Source of the DNA: Sporolituus thermophilus DSM 23256 | GTDB taxonomy: Bacteria; Bacillota; Negativicutes; Sporomusales; Thermosinaceae | Direction of reading: 5' to 3' | Assembly (NCBI RefSeq): GCF_900102435.1 | Contig: NZ_FNBU01000005.1 | Location: 62,001 to 126,000 of the forward strand | Length of the DNA: 64,000 bases | The notes under the pieces: model-generated | What the model was told of the DNA's origin: nothing | Seen by the model: only the letters and a program-made list of their open reading frames with translations | Databases searched by the model: none | Translations under genes and position numbers: made by a program | Part shown: positions 33,460-42,236 of the stretch, piece after piece | Numbering within the stretch: position 1 is the stretch's first letter | Layout of the letters: every line of letters begins with the position of its first letter

Positions 33460-33599
33460 TACCAATCACCTCCCTTAATATTTTATCATTAGTATGTCCG
33501 GTTGTCGGCCGAACATGTATGGCTGCTTTGACGGACGGGAAAAACAAATATATAATAATGAATGTGTTTTGTAAACTATAATATAAGCGAGGTTCATCT

Positions 33600-34736
33600 A
33601 TGCTGCGAAGAGGTTTGATTCCGTGGCTGATTGCGCTACTGGTATTACCGAATACGGGGTGGAGTGCGCCGCTTGACCTGACGGCTAAATCGGCTATTGT
33701 TATTGAAGCCTCTACCGGAAAGGTGCTGTATGCGAAAGACGCAGAAACAAAGCGATATCCTGCCAGTACTACCAAAATGATGACACTGATTGTAGCGCTA
33801 GAGCACGGTAATTTGAACGATATTGTTACAACCAGCGCCAATGCGGCTAGTACCGAAGGCTCGTCCCTGTGGCTAGCGCCGGGTGAACAGCTAAAACTTT
33901 TGGATATGCTTTACGGCGTTATGCTCGTATCCGGCAACGACGCCACCGTGGCGGTAGCTGAGCATATTTCCGGCTCTGTTGAAAGGTTTGCCAGACTTAT
34001 GACCGAAAAGGCGCACGCTATCGGTGCCACAAACACCAATTTTACTAACTCGAGTGGATTGCCTGACCCGAATCACTATACCACGGCTCACGATTTGGCC
34101 AAGATCGCCGCCTATGGTTTTAAAAACCCTATTTTTGCCGAGATTGTTAGTACGAAGCACAAAGTCATTCCTTGGCCGGGCAAGGATCATGACCGTGACT
34201 TATATAATGAAAATAAAATGCTATGGCTGTATGACGGCGCGAACGGTGTAAAGACAGGATATACCGAGGCGGCAGGTCCGTGCCTTGTGTCTGGCGCCAA
34301 GCGCAACAACATCCAGCTTATCGCCGTTGTTCTAGACAGTGAACGCATGTGGGAAGAATCTATGGCTCTGCTAGATTACGGCTTTAAACAAATAAAGCCA
34401 ATGGTGCTATTTAATCAGGGAGATATTATCAAGACGGTCAGGGTGAATAACGGGAAGCAGGAGACGGTGCGGTTAGTGACAAAAGCCAGTAGCGTAGTGC
34501 CTGTTTCAGGAGACGACAAAGACCAGTTCCGGACGGTGGTCGAAGCGCCCGCTAAACTGGAAGCGCCTGTTGTTGATGGTCAGAAGGTGGGCGTGGTAAA
34601 GACTTTTTACCAGGATAAAGAGATTGCGGCTGTTGACCTGGTCGCAGCTGATTCGGTCGAAAGAAAATCCTTTTTTAGCTCTCTCTGGGGTTCGCTCTGG
34701 AGTTTCTTCACGTTTGTCATTCGCAATTTAGCCTGA
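33600..34736 (+). CDS. dacB: D-alanyl-D-alanine carboxypeptidase DacB
   Basis: A serine carboxypeptidase of 378 residues with a signal peptide (about 1-22, cleavage near WSA). Motifs are YPASTTKMM (SxxK), SGNDATVAV (SxN), and NGVKTGYT (KTG). The C-terminal PBP5-like domain ends in a hydrophobic, amphipathic tail (FSSLWGSLWSFFTF). In Bacillus, DacB sets cortex cross-linking and precedes spmA-spmB, as it does here. ATG 33600 follows GAGGTTCAT. It is a paralogue of dacF 12 kb upstream. Confidence 0.93.
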   Translation: MLRRGLIPWLIALLVLPNTGWSAPLDLTAKSAIVIEASTGKVLYAKDAETKRYPASTTKMMTLIVALEHGNLNDIVTTSANAASTEGSSLWLAPGEQLKLLDMLYGVMLVSGNDATVAVAEHISGSVERFARLMTEKAHAIGATNTNFTNSSGLPDPNHYTTAHDLAKIAAYGFKNPIFAEIVSTKHKVIPWPGKDHDRDLYNENKMLWLYDGANGVKTGYTEAAGPCLVSGAKRNNIQLIAVVLDSERMWEESMALLDYGFKQIKPMVLFNQGDIIKTVRVNNGKQETVRLVTKASSVVPVSGDDKDQFRTVVEAPAKLEAPVVDGQKVGVVKTFYQDKEIAAVDLVAADSVERKSFFSSLWGSLWSFFTFVIRNLA

Positions 34737-34761
34737 CGCTTTGTGCGTCCAGGCTTTTTTT
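34730..34761 (+). terminator. terminator of dacB
   Basis: AGCCTG..ACGC stem paired with GCGT..CAGGCT (one bulged C), loop TTTGT, then T7. The stem begins inside the stop region. Confidence 0.85.
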
Positions 34762-34809
34762 GTTCTAGCCGATAGTGCTTCCTCATAGTTTCTAAGGGGG
34801 TGGTTACTA

Positions 34810-35403
34810 GTGATTAACTTCATTTGGATGTTTTTAATCGTAGCAGGAATTATCTGCGCAGCGGTAAACGGGCGCATCGAAATGGTAACGAAAAGCGCAA
34901 TCAGTGCCGCCGAGGACGCTGTTGAGTTGGCTTTCAAATTGATTGGCGTGATGTGCCTATGGCTAGGGGTTTTAAAAATTGCCGAACAGGCAGGAATTGT
35001 GCGTTTTTTTGCGCAACTGCTCAGCCCGGTAATCCGCGTATTGTTTCCGAGTGTGCCCCGTAACCACCCGGCAATGGGCGCTATCGTCATGACGGTCAGC
35101 GCCAATATGCTGGGGCTGGGTAACGCTGTTACTCCTTTTGGCATTAAGGCTATGCAAGAGCTGCAAAAACTTAATCCGAACAATGAAACCGCTTCTCCGG
35201 CAATGTGCACACTCCTTGCCCTGTGCACTACAGGCTTTACATTAGTACCGGCAACAATTATCGCTCTCCGTTCAGCGGCTGGCTCGCCAAATCCGGCGGA
35301 AATTGTCGGTGCTACTTTAATGGTAAGTTTGTTGGCTACCTGTGTGGCCGTCGTTGCCGACCGGGTGTGCCGCTGGTTGTTTATAGGCAGAGGAGGCAAG
35401 TAG
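34810..35403 (+). CDS. spmA: spore maturation protein A
   Basis: A 197-residue membrane protein with nucleoside-transporter-gate (Gate) domain features. It carries RIEMVTKSAISAAEDAVELAFKLIG, PRNHPAMGAIVMTVSANMLGLGNAVTPFG and CTTGFTLVPATIIALRSAAG. With SpmB it is needed for core dehydration in Bacillus. It starts at GTG 34810 after AAGGGGGTGG. The next gene follows directly. Confidence 0.94.
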   Translation: MINFIWMFLIVAGIICAAVNGRIEMVTKSAISAAEDAVELAFKLIGVMCLWLGVLKIAEQAGIVRFFAQLLSPVIRVLFPSVPRNHPAMGAIVMTVSANMLGLGNAVTPFGIKAMQELQKLNPNNETASPAMCTLLALCTTGFTLVPATIIALRSAAGSPNPAEIVGATLMVSLLATCVAVVADRVCRWLFIGRGGK

Positions 35404-35943
35404 ATGTTTGTTGAGGTAAGCGAACAGTTATCCTTATGGATAATTCCGCTGTTGCTACTAGCTGTTCCCTTGGTTGGTTATCTTCGGCGAGTAAGCGTTT
35501 ACGAAGCCTTTGTCGAAGGAGCCGCCGACGGTTTTCATACGGCAGTGCGTATTATGCCTTTTTTAGTAGCCATGATGGTGGCTATTAACATTTTTCGAAC
35601 CTCCGGAGCAATGGATATATTTATTTCGTTTTTACAGCCACTATTAATTTTGCTCGGCGTACCGCCCGATCTTGTTCCACTGGCGGTCATGCGCCCGCTT
35701 TCGGGAAGCGGCGCTCTGGGGTTAACTACGGAAATCCTGAATACGTTCGGGCCCGACTCACTGGTAGGGCGTATTGCATCTACCGCTTTGGCAAGTACGG
35801 ATACAACTTTTTATATCTTAACCGTATATTTTGGCGCTGTAGGTATTCGCAATCCGCGCTATTCGGTTTTTGTCGGCTTACTTGGTGATTTAGTGGGATT
35901 TTTTGGATCAGTATATATCTGTAAACAACTTTTTGGTCAGTAA
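35404..35943 (+). CDS. spmB: spore maturation protein B
   Basis: A 179-residue Gate-domain membrane protein and partner of SpmA. Family segments are VYEAFVEGAADGFHTAVRIMPFLVAMMVAI, DLVPLAVMRPLSGSGALG and STDTTFYILTVYFGAVGIRNPRY. ATG 35404 is directly after the spmA stop. The pair follows dacB as in Bacillus. Confidence 0.94.
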   Translation: MFVEVSEQLSLWIIPLLLLAVPLVGYLRRVSVYEAFVEGAADGFHTAVRIMPFLVAMMVAINIFRTSGAMDIFISFLQPLLILLGVPPDLVPLAVMRPLSGSGALGLTTEILNTFGPDSLVGRIASTALASTDTTFYILTVYFGAVGIRNPRYSVFVGLLGDLVGFFGSVYICKQLFGQ

Positions 35944-35948
35944 TTTAT

Positions 35949-35987
35949 CGGACTGGTGTGACATTTTGTTGCCAGTCCGTTTTTTTT
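35949..35987 (+). terminator. terminator of spmAB
   Basis: CGGACTGG/CCAGTCCG stem with a 15-base loop and T8. Confidence 0.88.
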
Positions 35988-36053
35988 ATAGGAGTGGCAC
36001 TTAGGAGGTAGGAGAATACACTGTACTGTGATAAGCAAGAAGGAGGGAAGTCC

Positions 36054-37334
36054 ATGGTTAAAGTAATTGTGGTCGGTGGTGGATGGGCGGGGAGCGCCGC
36101 TGCTCTGGCAGCCGCAAAGGCGGGCGCACAGGTCATGCTGTTGGAACGAACCGACCTCTTATTAGGCACCGGACTGGTAGGCGGCATTTTTCGCAATAAC
36201 GGACGCTATACCGCTGCCGAAGAGGCGATTGCCATGGGGGGCGGCGACCTCTTTATAGCGATGGATGCCAATACCAGGCACAAAGGGGTGGCTTTTCCCG
36301 GCCATAATCATGCCTCGTTGTACGATGTTACCACCATGGAACCTTTGGTTAAAAAAGTTTTGCAAAACTACGGTATTGAGGTGCGGACCAAAAGCCGCGT
36401 AACCGATGTGGTTAAATGCGGTAAGAAACTTCAGGCCGTAACGCTCGATAACGGTGAAATTATTAAAGGTGATGTTTTCGTGGATGCCACCGGTTCGGCT
36501 GGGCCGATGGGCAACTGTTTGAAATATGGCAATGGATGCGCCATGTGTATTCTGCGTTGTCCTTCGTTCGGCCCGCGCGTAAGTGTAACGGCCAAGGCCG
36601 ATGTGAAGGAACTCATGGGGCAAAAGGCAGACGGCTCGTTCGGCGCTCTAAGCGGGTCGTGTAAGATTAACAAGGATTCGCTGAGCCAAGAATTACGTGA
36701 CCGGCTTAACCGCGAAGGGGTAGCCGTGCTGCCCGTACCGCCAAGGTTAGTCAAGAACGGCAGCTTGGGTAAGAAAGCCTGCAGTCAGTACGCGATTGCC
36801 GATTATGCGGCAAACCTGGTTTTGCTCGACACCGGCCACGCCAAGCTAATGACGTCGTTTTTCCCGCTTGAAGACCTTAGGGCCATCCCTGGCTTAGAAG
36901 CGGCTCGTTACGAGGACCCGTACGCCGGCGGCGTCGGCAACTCGGTGCGGTATTTAGGAATCGCCCCTTGTGATAATTCGCTCAAGGTAGATGGCGTTGA
37001 CAACCTTTTTTGCGGCGGGGAAAAGTCAGGCATCCTGGTCGGTCATACGGAAGCAATTGTTACAGGGCTACTCGCCGGCCATAATGCGGTCCGTTGCTGT
37101 CTCGATATGCAATACCTGGAACTGCCGCGCGAATTGGCTACCGGTGATTTCATCGCTTTTGTGCATGAGCGTATGCACCAGCCGGACGGCATGAAAATGC
37201 GTTACACTTTTTCCGGTTCGGTTTATTTCGAACGAATGAAACAGCTTGCCTTGTACTCCGTAAATCGGGCGGAAATTTCCGCACGAGTAGCTAAAGCCGG
37301 TCTGTTGGATGTTTATAATCGTTGTCTGGTATAG
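36054..37334 (+). CDS. FAD-dependent oxidoreductase (GidA-like fold)
   Basis: A 426-residue flavoprotein. The N-terminal dinucleotide fold is VIVVGGGWAGSAAALAAAKAGAQV, followed by GTGLVGGIFRNNGR, DVFVDATGSAGPMGNC and GLFCGGEKSGILVGHTEAIVTG (approximately), which match FAD oxidoreductases related to GidA/TrmFO. The CAMCILRC string near residue 163 gives extra cysteines that may bind a metal or cluster. ATG 36054 follows AAGGAGGG. The next gene, 12 bases on, encodes a PyrK-like flavoprotein. The substrate is unknown. Confidence 0.72.
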   Translation: MVKVIVVGGGWAGSAAALAAAKAGAQVMLLERTDLLLGTGLVGGIFRNNGRYTAAEEAIAMGGGDLFIAMDANTRHKGVAFPGHNHASLYDVTTMEPLVKKVLQNYGIEVRTKSRVTDVVKCGKKLQAVTLDNGEIIKGDVFVDATGSAGPMGNCLKYGNGCAMCILRCPSFGPRVSVTAKADVKELMGQKADGSFGALSGSCKINKDSLSQELRDRLNREGVAVLPVPPRLVKNGSLGKKACSQYAIADYAANLVLLDTGHAKLMTSFFPLEDLRAIPGLEAARYEDPYAGGVGNSVRYLGIAPCDNSLKVDGVDNLFCGGEKSGILVGHTEAIVTGLLAGHNAVRCCLDMQYLELPRELATGDFIAFVHERMHQPDGMKMRYTFSGSVYFERMKQLALYSVNRAEISARVAKAGLLDVYNRCLV

Positions 37335-37346
37335 GAGGGCGAAGGT

Positions 37347-38327
37347 ATGAATAAGTTGGCCGTTCGGTGTATAGATATCAATTCGGACTATTGTCCGTGC
37401 CTGCTGGCCGAGACAAACCATTGCGTTTTTTGCAGTCATCTCCAAGGCAGGGAGGTGTGCGACTGTGATTGGACAGGAGTTTGTATTCTGTACGAAAAAC
37501 GTTGGCAATCGCCAAAACCGCGCTGGCGAGGCGAGGAAACGCCTGTACGCATCGAGGTGGAAACTAACCTCTCACGGAAAGAACTGGTGGCCGAAAATAC
37601 ATACCTTATTGAATTCGGCATAACGGACGAACTTGCGCGGCAATTGGACCGTCCTGGTTCCTTTGTCTTTCTGCGGCTGCCGGAAGATCCGCCGTTTTTT
37701 CACTTTCCCGTCGGCGTCATGAAGATTTCCGACCGGCAGGTGCAGGTCGTGGTTGAAACCGTCGGACCAAAGTCGGCGCGGCTAATCAGTAGTAAAACCG
37801 GGCGGATTTTCGTGAGAGGACCTTATTTTAACGGCCTTTTCGGTCAACCATGGATTGACAATTTACAAAATGGTAAAATATTATTAATAGCCGGCGGTAT
37901 GGGCCAACCGCCAGCCGTGCCGGTGGCCCGTAAACTTGTTCAGGGCGGCAACGTTGTTACCGCCGTTATCGCTCCCGGGAAGACGGGAAAGGTCTTTATT
38001 GACGAGGAATTAGTGGCGATGGGCGTAGACGTGCAGGTTGTGCCTTCGCTCAGGCAAGTTGGTCTGCCGCTTGTGCGCGGTATGTTGGCCAATCCGGATA
38101 AACGGCCCGATTTAATTGTCAGCACCGGCCCCGATGACCAACACTACGGCGTTATAGCCGCCATGCAGACTACGGGAGTTAACATTCCCATGGCAGCAAC
38201 GAATAACGCTACAATGTGCTGCGGTGAAGGGATTTGCGGCAGTTGCGCCAAGAAAACCCGCAGTGGTCGGATCATTAAGACATGTAAAGTGCAGACTGAT
38301 TTTATCGATCTTATTCACGAAAATTAA
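37347..38327 (+). CDS. PyrK-like FAD/[2Fe-2S] electron-transfer protein
   Basis: A 326-residue protein. A Cys-rich N-terminus of about 50 residues (CPC, CVFC, CDC) is followed by a ferredoxin-reductase-type FAD and NAD domain (GSFVFLRLP, GKILLIAGGMGQPPAVPVAR). The C-terminal [2Fe-2S] site is CCGEGICGSCAKK...KTCKVQ. The layout is that of dihydroorotate dehydrogenase subunit PyrK or NfnA-type subunits, but no pyrD is near. It probably passes electrons between NAD(P)H and the FAD oxidoreductase encoded just upstream. Confidence 0.75.
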   Translation: MNKLAVRCIDINSDYCPCLLAETNHCVFCSHLQGREVCDCDWTGVCILYEKRWQSPKPRWRGEETPVRIEVETNLSRKELVAENTYLIEFGITDELARQLDRPGSFVFLRLPEDPPFFHFPVGVMKISDRQVQVVVETVGPKSARLISSKTGRIFVRGPYFNGLFGQPWIDNLQNGKILLIAGGMGQPPAVPVARKLVQGGNVVTAVIAPGKTGKVFIDEELVAMGVDVQVVPSLRQVGLPLVRGMLANPDKRPDLIVSTGPDDQHYGVIAAMQTTGVNIPMAATNNATMCCGEGICGSCAKKTRSGRIIKTCKVQTDFIDLIHEN

Positions 38328-38349
38328 AACGCAACTAAAAGGAGTAACT

Positions 38350-39075
38350 ATGTCCGAACGATTGCAAAAAATCCTTAGTCAGGCCGGTATTGCCTCCCGG
38401 CGCGCAGCAGAAAAACTCATTCTTGACGGCCGCGTAGCCGTAAACGGTAAGATAGTCACCGAACTGGGCGCAAAGGTAGAGTGGCCCCGCGACCGTGTTA
38501 CCGTTGACGGTAAGCCGATTACCGCCGAAAAGCTCGTCTACATCCTTCTCAATAAACCTAAAGGCGTAATTACCAGCCTTAAGGACCCCCGCGGCCGCAA
38601 AACTGTTATTGATCTTCTCCGTGACGTTCCTGAACGGGTATATCCGGTAGGTCGGCTGGACTATAATACCGAGGGATTATTACTATTGACGAACGACGGG
38701 CTTCTTACTCACGCCCTTACTCATCCCAGCCATGAAATTAAAAAGACATATGTTGCCAAGATTGCCGGCTTGCCGACAGAGGAGCAGCTTGACCGGCTAC
38801 GGGTGGGTATTAAGCTTTCCGACGGCATGACAGCCCCAGCTGCTATCCGGCTGTTAAATTTCGACCCGTTGAAACAAGAGGCAACGGTTGAAATTATCAT
38901 TCATGAAGGGCGAAATCGCCAGGTAAGGCGGATGTTTGAAGCCATTGGGCATCCAGTTAAGAACCTTAAGCGGACTAAGTACGCTTTCCTCACTTTGACG
39001 GGGCTAAAAAGAGGAGAGTATCGGTATTTGACTCCTGACGAAGTCGCAGCGCTAAAAAAATTGGCGCAAGGATAG
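38350..39075 (+). CDS. rluB: 23S rRNA pseudouridine synthase RluB-type
   Basis: A 241-residue pseudouridine synthase. The N-terminal S4 domain (RLQKILSQAGIASRRAAEKLI) is followed by the catalytic motif VGRLDYNTEGLLLLTNDG and RNRQVRRMFEAIGHPV near the end. The start is ATG 38350 after AAAGGAG; an upstream ORF from 38224 would read into the previous gene. In Bacillus, rluB is also downstream of spmB, but here two redox genes intervene. Confidence 0.94.
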   Translation: MSERLQKILSQAGIASRRAAEKLILDGRVAVNGKIVTELGAKVEWPRDRVTVDGKPITAEKLVYILLNKPKGVITSLKDPRGRKTVIDLLRDVPERVYPVGRLDYNTEGLLLLTNDGLLTHALTHPSHEIKKTYVAKIAGLPTEEQLDRLRVGIKLSDGMTAPAAIRLLNFDPLKQEATVEIIIHEGRNRQVRRMFEAIGHPVKNLKRTKYAFLTLTGLKRGEYRYLTPDEVAALKKLAQG

Positions 39076-39084
39076 ATAAAATTC

Positions 39085-39117
39085 TCCCCTTATTTCTGCA
39101 GAATAAGGGGGTTTTTT
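39085..39117 (+). terminator. terminator of rluB
   Basis: CCCCTTATT/AATAAGGGG stem around an eight-base loop, then T6. The 195 bases to the next gene hold one more GTTAGGG/CCCTAAC hairpin (about 39142-39162) and nothing else clear. Confidence 0.85.
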
Positions 39118-39312
39118 GCGTCGAACCCTTTGTGTTCTAATGTTAGGGTATTCTCCCTAACCTGCCGCAGCTTTGCGCCCAGATTGGGCTAAACGTAATT
39201 CGTAAATTGGTCTGAGTCAATTGACAAGTCGCATCGGGGGGAAAGCCTGGAGAATAAGGATGGGGGACTTGTTTATAATATAGGCAAAATATAGAAACAA
39301 GGAGTGCTGTTA

Positions 39313-39834
39313 GTGAGAAACAACGGTCAGAGGCTTTGGCGATGGGAGTCTCACCTTGTCCGTTTGGCCGTGGGTTGTCTGTTCTTGCTCATCCTCTCGC
39401 AGGCGCTGATGTTAAAAGAAGGCCCCCGTTTATTATTGTCGCGGGTTGATCGCTACGAGGGTGAAACTATTTCCGGTCAAATACCCCTTTACGCCGCCGG
39501 TCCGTTGACGGTGGCCGAAAAAACGGTGGCTACTAATCGTATTCGCTCTTTACGGGAGAGTAAAGTCTTAGTAATTCGCATGCTGAAACCAGTCAAAGGT
39601 GATGGCGCTTTTGTTATCGTGAACGGGGAGCGGGTAGGGGATTTTCGGCGCGGTGATGTTAAAGTCACGGTTTATGAAGGCGATTATGTGGAGATTGATG
39701 TTAGCGAAGTAAATGAACAGGCACGGTTTGTTGTCAACGTTCCGAGCAGTGACCTTGTTTCGCCTATAGATGGCATCGTATTAGAAGGTGCTCGCACATA
39801 CTTGCCGGTCGGTAAAGTAAAATTTAAACCTTAA
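39313..39834 (+). CDS. membrane-anchored hypothetical protein (173 aa)
   Basis: After a short basic start, one membrane helix (LVRLAVGCLFLLILSQALML) anchors a beta-rich extracellular domain of about 130 residues. That domain has alternating hydrophobic residues, for example KVTVYEGDYVEIDVSEV. No family is recognised. GTG 39313 has AAGGAG eight bases upstream; the GTG at 39304 overlaps that site. It stands alone between rluB and DAHP synthase. Confidence 0.7.
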   Translation: MRNNGQRLWRWESHLVRLAVGCLFLLILSQALMLKEGPRLLLSRVDRYEGETISGQIPLYAAGPLTVAEKTVATNRIRSLRESKVLVIRMLKPVKGDGAFVIVNGERVGDFRRGDVKVTVYEGDYVEIDVSEVNEQARFVVNVPSSDLVSPIDGIVLEGARTYLPVGKVKFKP

Positions 39835-39918
39835 TCTGCGCGTATTAGGTTTTGGGGATGGAGGAATTTAGCGTTCTGACAGGAATATATCTATAAAGTC
39901 GCGGAGGACAATGAAATC

Positions 39919-40929
39919 ATGATTATTATAATGAACAGACCTACTGATAGGCAGATTGAGCGGATTATGGCTAAGCTTGCGCAAAAGGGCATAGAAACAT
40001 ATCAGCTAAAAAGCGGCGGAAAAACCATCATTGCCGTTACCGACCATACTGCCGTTGAACATGCCGAATTATTCGAGCGTATGCCAGGGGTCGAAAAAGT
40101 AGTCGCTGTTTCCAAACCTTTCAAATTGGCCAGCCGCGAATTTCGCCGTGAAGACACGCAAGTGGCGGTTAAGAATGTGATTTTTGGCGCGAAAGAAATT
40201 CCCGTTATTGCCGGTCCTTGTGCAGTTGAGAGCTATGAGCAGCTTCACCAAACTGCTATCGCTGTAAAACAAGCGGGGGCCCGGATGTTACGCGGCGGAG
40301 CTTACAAACCACGCACTTCACCCTACAGTTTTCAAGGACTTGAAAAGGAAGGGTTGGAAATTCTTCAGGCCGTGGGGCGTGAGACCGGCTTACCGGTAAT
40401 TACGGAAGTGACGGATACCAGGGCGGTAGAACTGGTCGCTGACTATGCCGACATGTTGCAAATTGGCGCCCGCAATATGCAAAACTTTGCTCTGCTTAAA
40501 GAAGTGGCCCAGATAAAGAAGCCGGTATTGTTAAAACGGGGCGTTTCAGCTACGGTAGAGGAATGGCTTATGGCTGCCGAATATATCATGGTCGGGGGCA
40601 ATGAAGCGGTGGTTCTTTGCGAACGGGGCATTCGCAGTTTTGAGACTTACACCCGTAATACCTTGGATTTAAGCGTTGTACCGCTGATTAAACATTTAAG
40701 CCATTTCCCTATTATTGTTGATCCGAGCCATGGAACAGGAAAGTGGCGTCTTGTTGGGCCGATGGCGAAAGCTGCCGTTGCGGCGGGGGCGGATGGGCTG
40801 CTGATAGAAGTGCACCCCTGGCCGGAAGATGCTTTATCTGATGGTCCCCAGTCGCTCACGCCGGCAAATTTTAACCAGCTTATGCAGGAATTGGCCGACA
40901 TTGCCCAAGCAGTCGGACGAAATATTTAG
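39919..40929 (+). CDS. aroF: 3-deoxy-7-phosphoheptulonate synthase (DAHP synthase)
   Basis: The first enzyme of the shikimate pathway: phosphoenolpyruvate and erythrose 4-phosphate give DAHP. It has 336 residues of the type I-beta (AroF/KDOP-like) form. An N-terminal ACT-like regulatory domain (about 1-75) is followed by the barrel with [33 protein letters not shown] and [10 protein letters not shown]. The domain fusion suggests allosteric control by aromatic amino acids. ATG 39919 follows GCGGAGGAC. It stands alone, 42 bases before cmk. Confidence 0.94.
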   Translation: MIIIMNRPTDRQIERIMAKLAQKGIETYQLKSGGKTIIAVTDHTAVEHAELFERMPGVEKVVAVSKPFKLASREFRREDTQVAVKNVIFGAKEIPVIAGPCAVESYEQLHQTAIAVKQAGARMLRGGAYKPRTSPYSFQGLEKEGLEILQAVGRETGLPVITEVTDTRAVELVADYADMLQIGARNMQNFALLKEVAQIKKPVLLKRGVSATVEEWLMAAEYIMVGGNEAVVLCERGIRSFETYTRNTLDLSVVPLIKHLSHFPIIVDPSHGTGKWRLVGPMAKAAVAAGADGLLIEVHPWPEDALSDGPQSLTPANFNQLMQELADIAQAVGRNI

Positions 40930-40970
40930 CGGCAGCATAACAAGAGGCCGATCAAACACTGGAGGAACAT

Positions 40971-41648
40971 ATGCGAAAACTAGTTATTGCCATTGATGGC
41001 CCGGCTGGAGCGGGCAAGAGTACCGTCGCGCAGATTGTGGCCGAGCGTCTTGAATATACTTATATTGATACCGGAGCTATGTACCGGGCGGTGACATTAT
41101 TTGCTTTGCGAAAGAATATTTCTGTTTGCGACGTTGAGGCCGTCAGCCGTCTGGCCCAGGAAAGTGAGATCACGCTTGCGTATGAGAAAGGAAAAACGCG
41201 GGTGTATCTTAACGGGGAAGATGTCTCCGAGGCTATCCAGATGCCGGAGGTTTCGCGAATGGTGTCGCATGTGGCCCTAATTCCCGCCGTGCGCCAGGCT
41301 ATGCTTAACTTGCAGCGGCAAATGGCGGCGCAGGGGGGAGTGGTTATGGATGGCCGGGATATTGGCACACAGGTTTTACCTGATGCCGACATCAAGGTTT
41401 TCCTCACGGCGTCGATTGAGGAACGGGCCAAAAGGCGGTGGCAGGAGCTTACCAGCAAAGGTATTGCTATTAACCTTGAACAGCTAAAAGAGGAAATCGC
41501 CTGCCGCGATCGAATGGACTGCGAGCGAGAAACGGCGCCGCTGGTCAAAGCGCCGGACGCGGTACTAATTGATACCACCGGGCTTACCATTGAGGAGGCC
41601 GTTCAGGAAATTTTGAAATTGTGCGAGGAGCGGAGAAAATTTGTATAG
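40971..41648 (+). CDS. cmk: cytidylate kinase
   Basis: Phosphorylates CMP and dCMP. It has 225 residues. The P-loop is IDGPAGAGKSTVAQ (Walker A), then YIDTGAMYRAVT, and DGRDIGTQVLPDADIKVFLTAS. ATG 40971 follows GGAGG. It overlaps plsC by eight bases. cmk-plsC-ispH/rpsA is the ancestral order, interrupted here by the next block. Confidence 0.95.
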   Translation: MRKLVIAIDGPAGAGKSTVAQIVAERLEYTYIDTGAMYRAVTLFALRKNISVCDVEAVSRLAQESEITLAYEKGKTRVYLNGEDVSEAIQMPEVSRMVSHVALIPAVRQAMLNLQRQMAAQGGVVMDGRDIGTQVLPDADIKVFLTASIEERAKRRWQELTSKGIAINLEQLKEEIACRDRMDCERETAPLVKAPDAVLIDTTGLTIEEAVQEILKLCEERRKFV

Positions 41649-42231
41649 CTTTTTGCGCTGGCTGCTCAGGTTGTTTTTTCGCCTTGTTTTTCGGTGGAAG
41701 GTGACGGGAACAGCGAATATTCCCCGGGAAGGTGGTGTTATTATTGCCGCTAACCATGTTAGCCTGTGGGATCCACCCGTGATTGGCTGCGCCATGGATC
41801 GCCGGATCTCATTTATGGCCAAGGAAGAGCTGTTTGCGATCCCGGTGTTTAACTGGATCATTACCAAGCTTGGCGCTTTTCCGGTACGCCGCGGCGCGGC
41901 TGACCGCAACGCTATACGCACGGCAGTAGCCGTATTGGAAGCAGGCGGTGTTCTGGGCGTTTTTCCGGAAGGAACCAGGAGCCGGACAGGTAAACTGGGC
42001 GCCGCCGAGCCGGGAGTTGCGCTGCTTGCCCTCAAAACCGGCGCTCCGATTGTGCCTTGCGCTGTTTTGGGCACGAATAAAGTGTTGCGGCAAGGACAAT
42101 GGTTGCCCCGATTTGAAGTGCGTTTCGGCAAGCCGCTGCAGGTGATAAAAGGCCGAGCCGACAAAGAGGCTGTCGATCGCCTTACTACAACAATCATGGG
42201 GGAAATTCGCGAATTGCTGGCAGAGGAGTGA
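41641..42231 (+). CDS. plsC: 1-acylglycerol-3-phosphate acyltransferase
   Basis: Adds the second acyl chain to lysophosphatidate in phospholipid synthesis. It has 196 residues. The NHxSxxD motif is NHVSLWDPP, and FPEGTRSRTG is the substrate motif. A short N-terminal hydrophobic helix anchors the protein. It starts with TTG 41641 inside cmk. The ribosome-binding site is GGAGCGGAG. Confidence 0.93.
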   Translation: MYSFLRWLLRLFFRLVFRWKVTGTANIPREGGVIIAANHVSLWDPPVIGCAMDRRISFMAKEELFAIPVFNWIITKLGAFPVRRGAADRNAIRTAVAVLEAGGVLGVFPEGTRSRTGKLGAAEPGVALLALKTGAPIVPCAVLGTNKVLRQGQWLPRFEVRFGKPLQVIKGRADKEAVDRLTTTIMGEIRELLAEE

Positions 42232-42236
42232 CTACC

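Noticed and set aside
33540-33600. Possible sigma-E promoter before dacB
   Set aside because: Only about half of the -10 consensus matches, and the AT-rich sequence gives many near hits.
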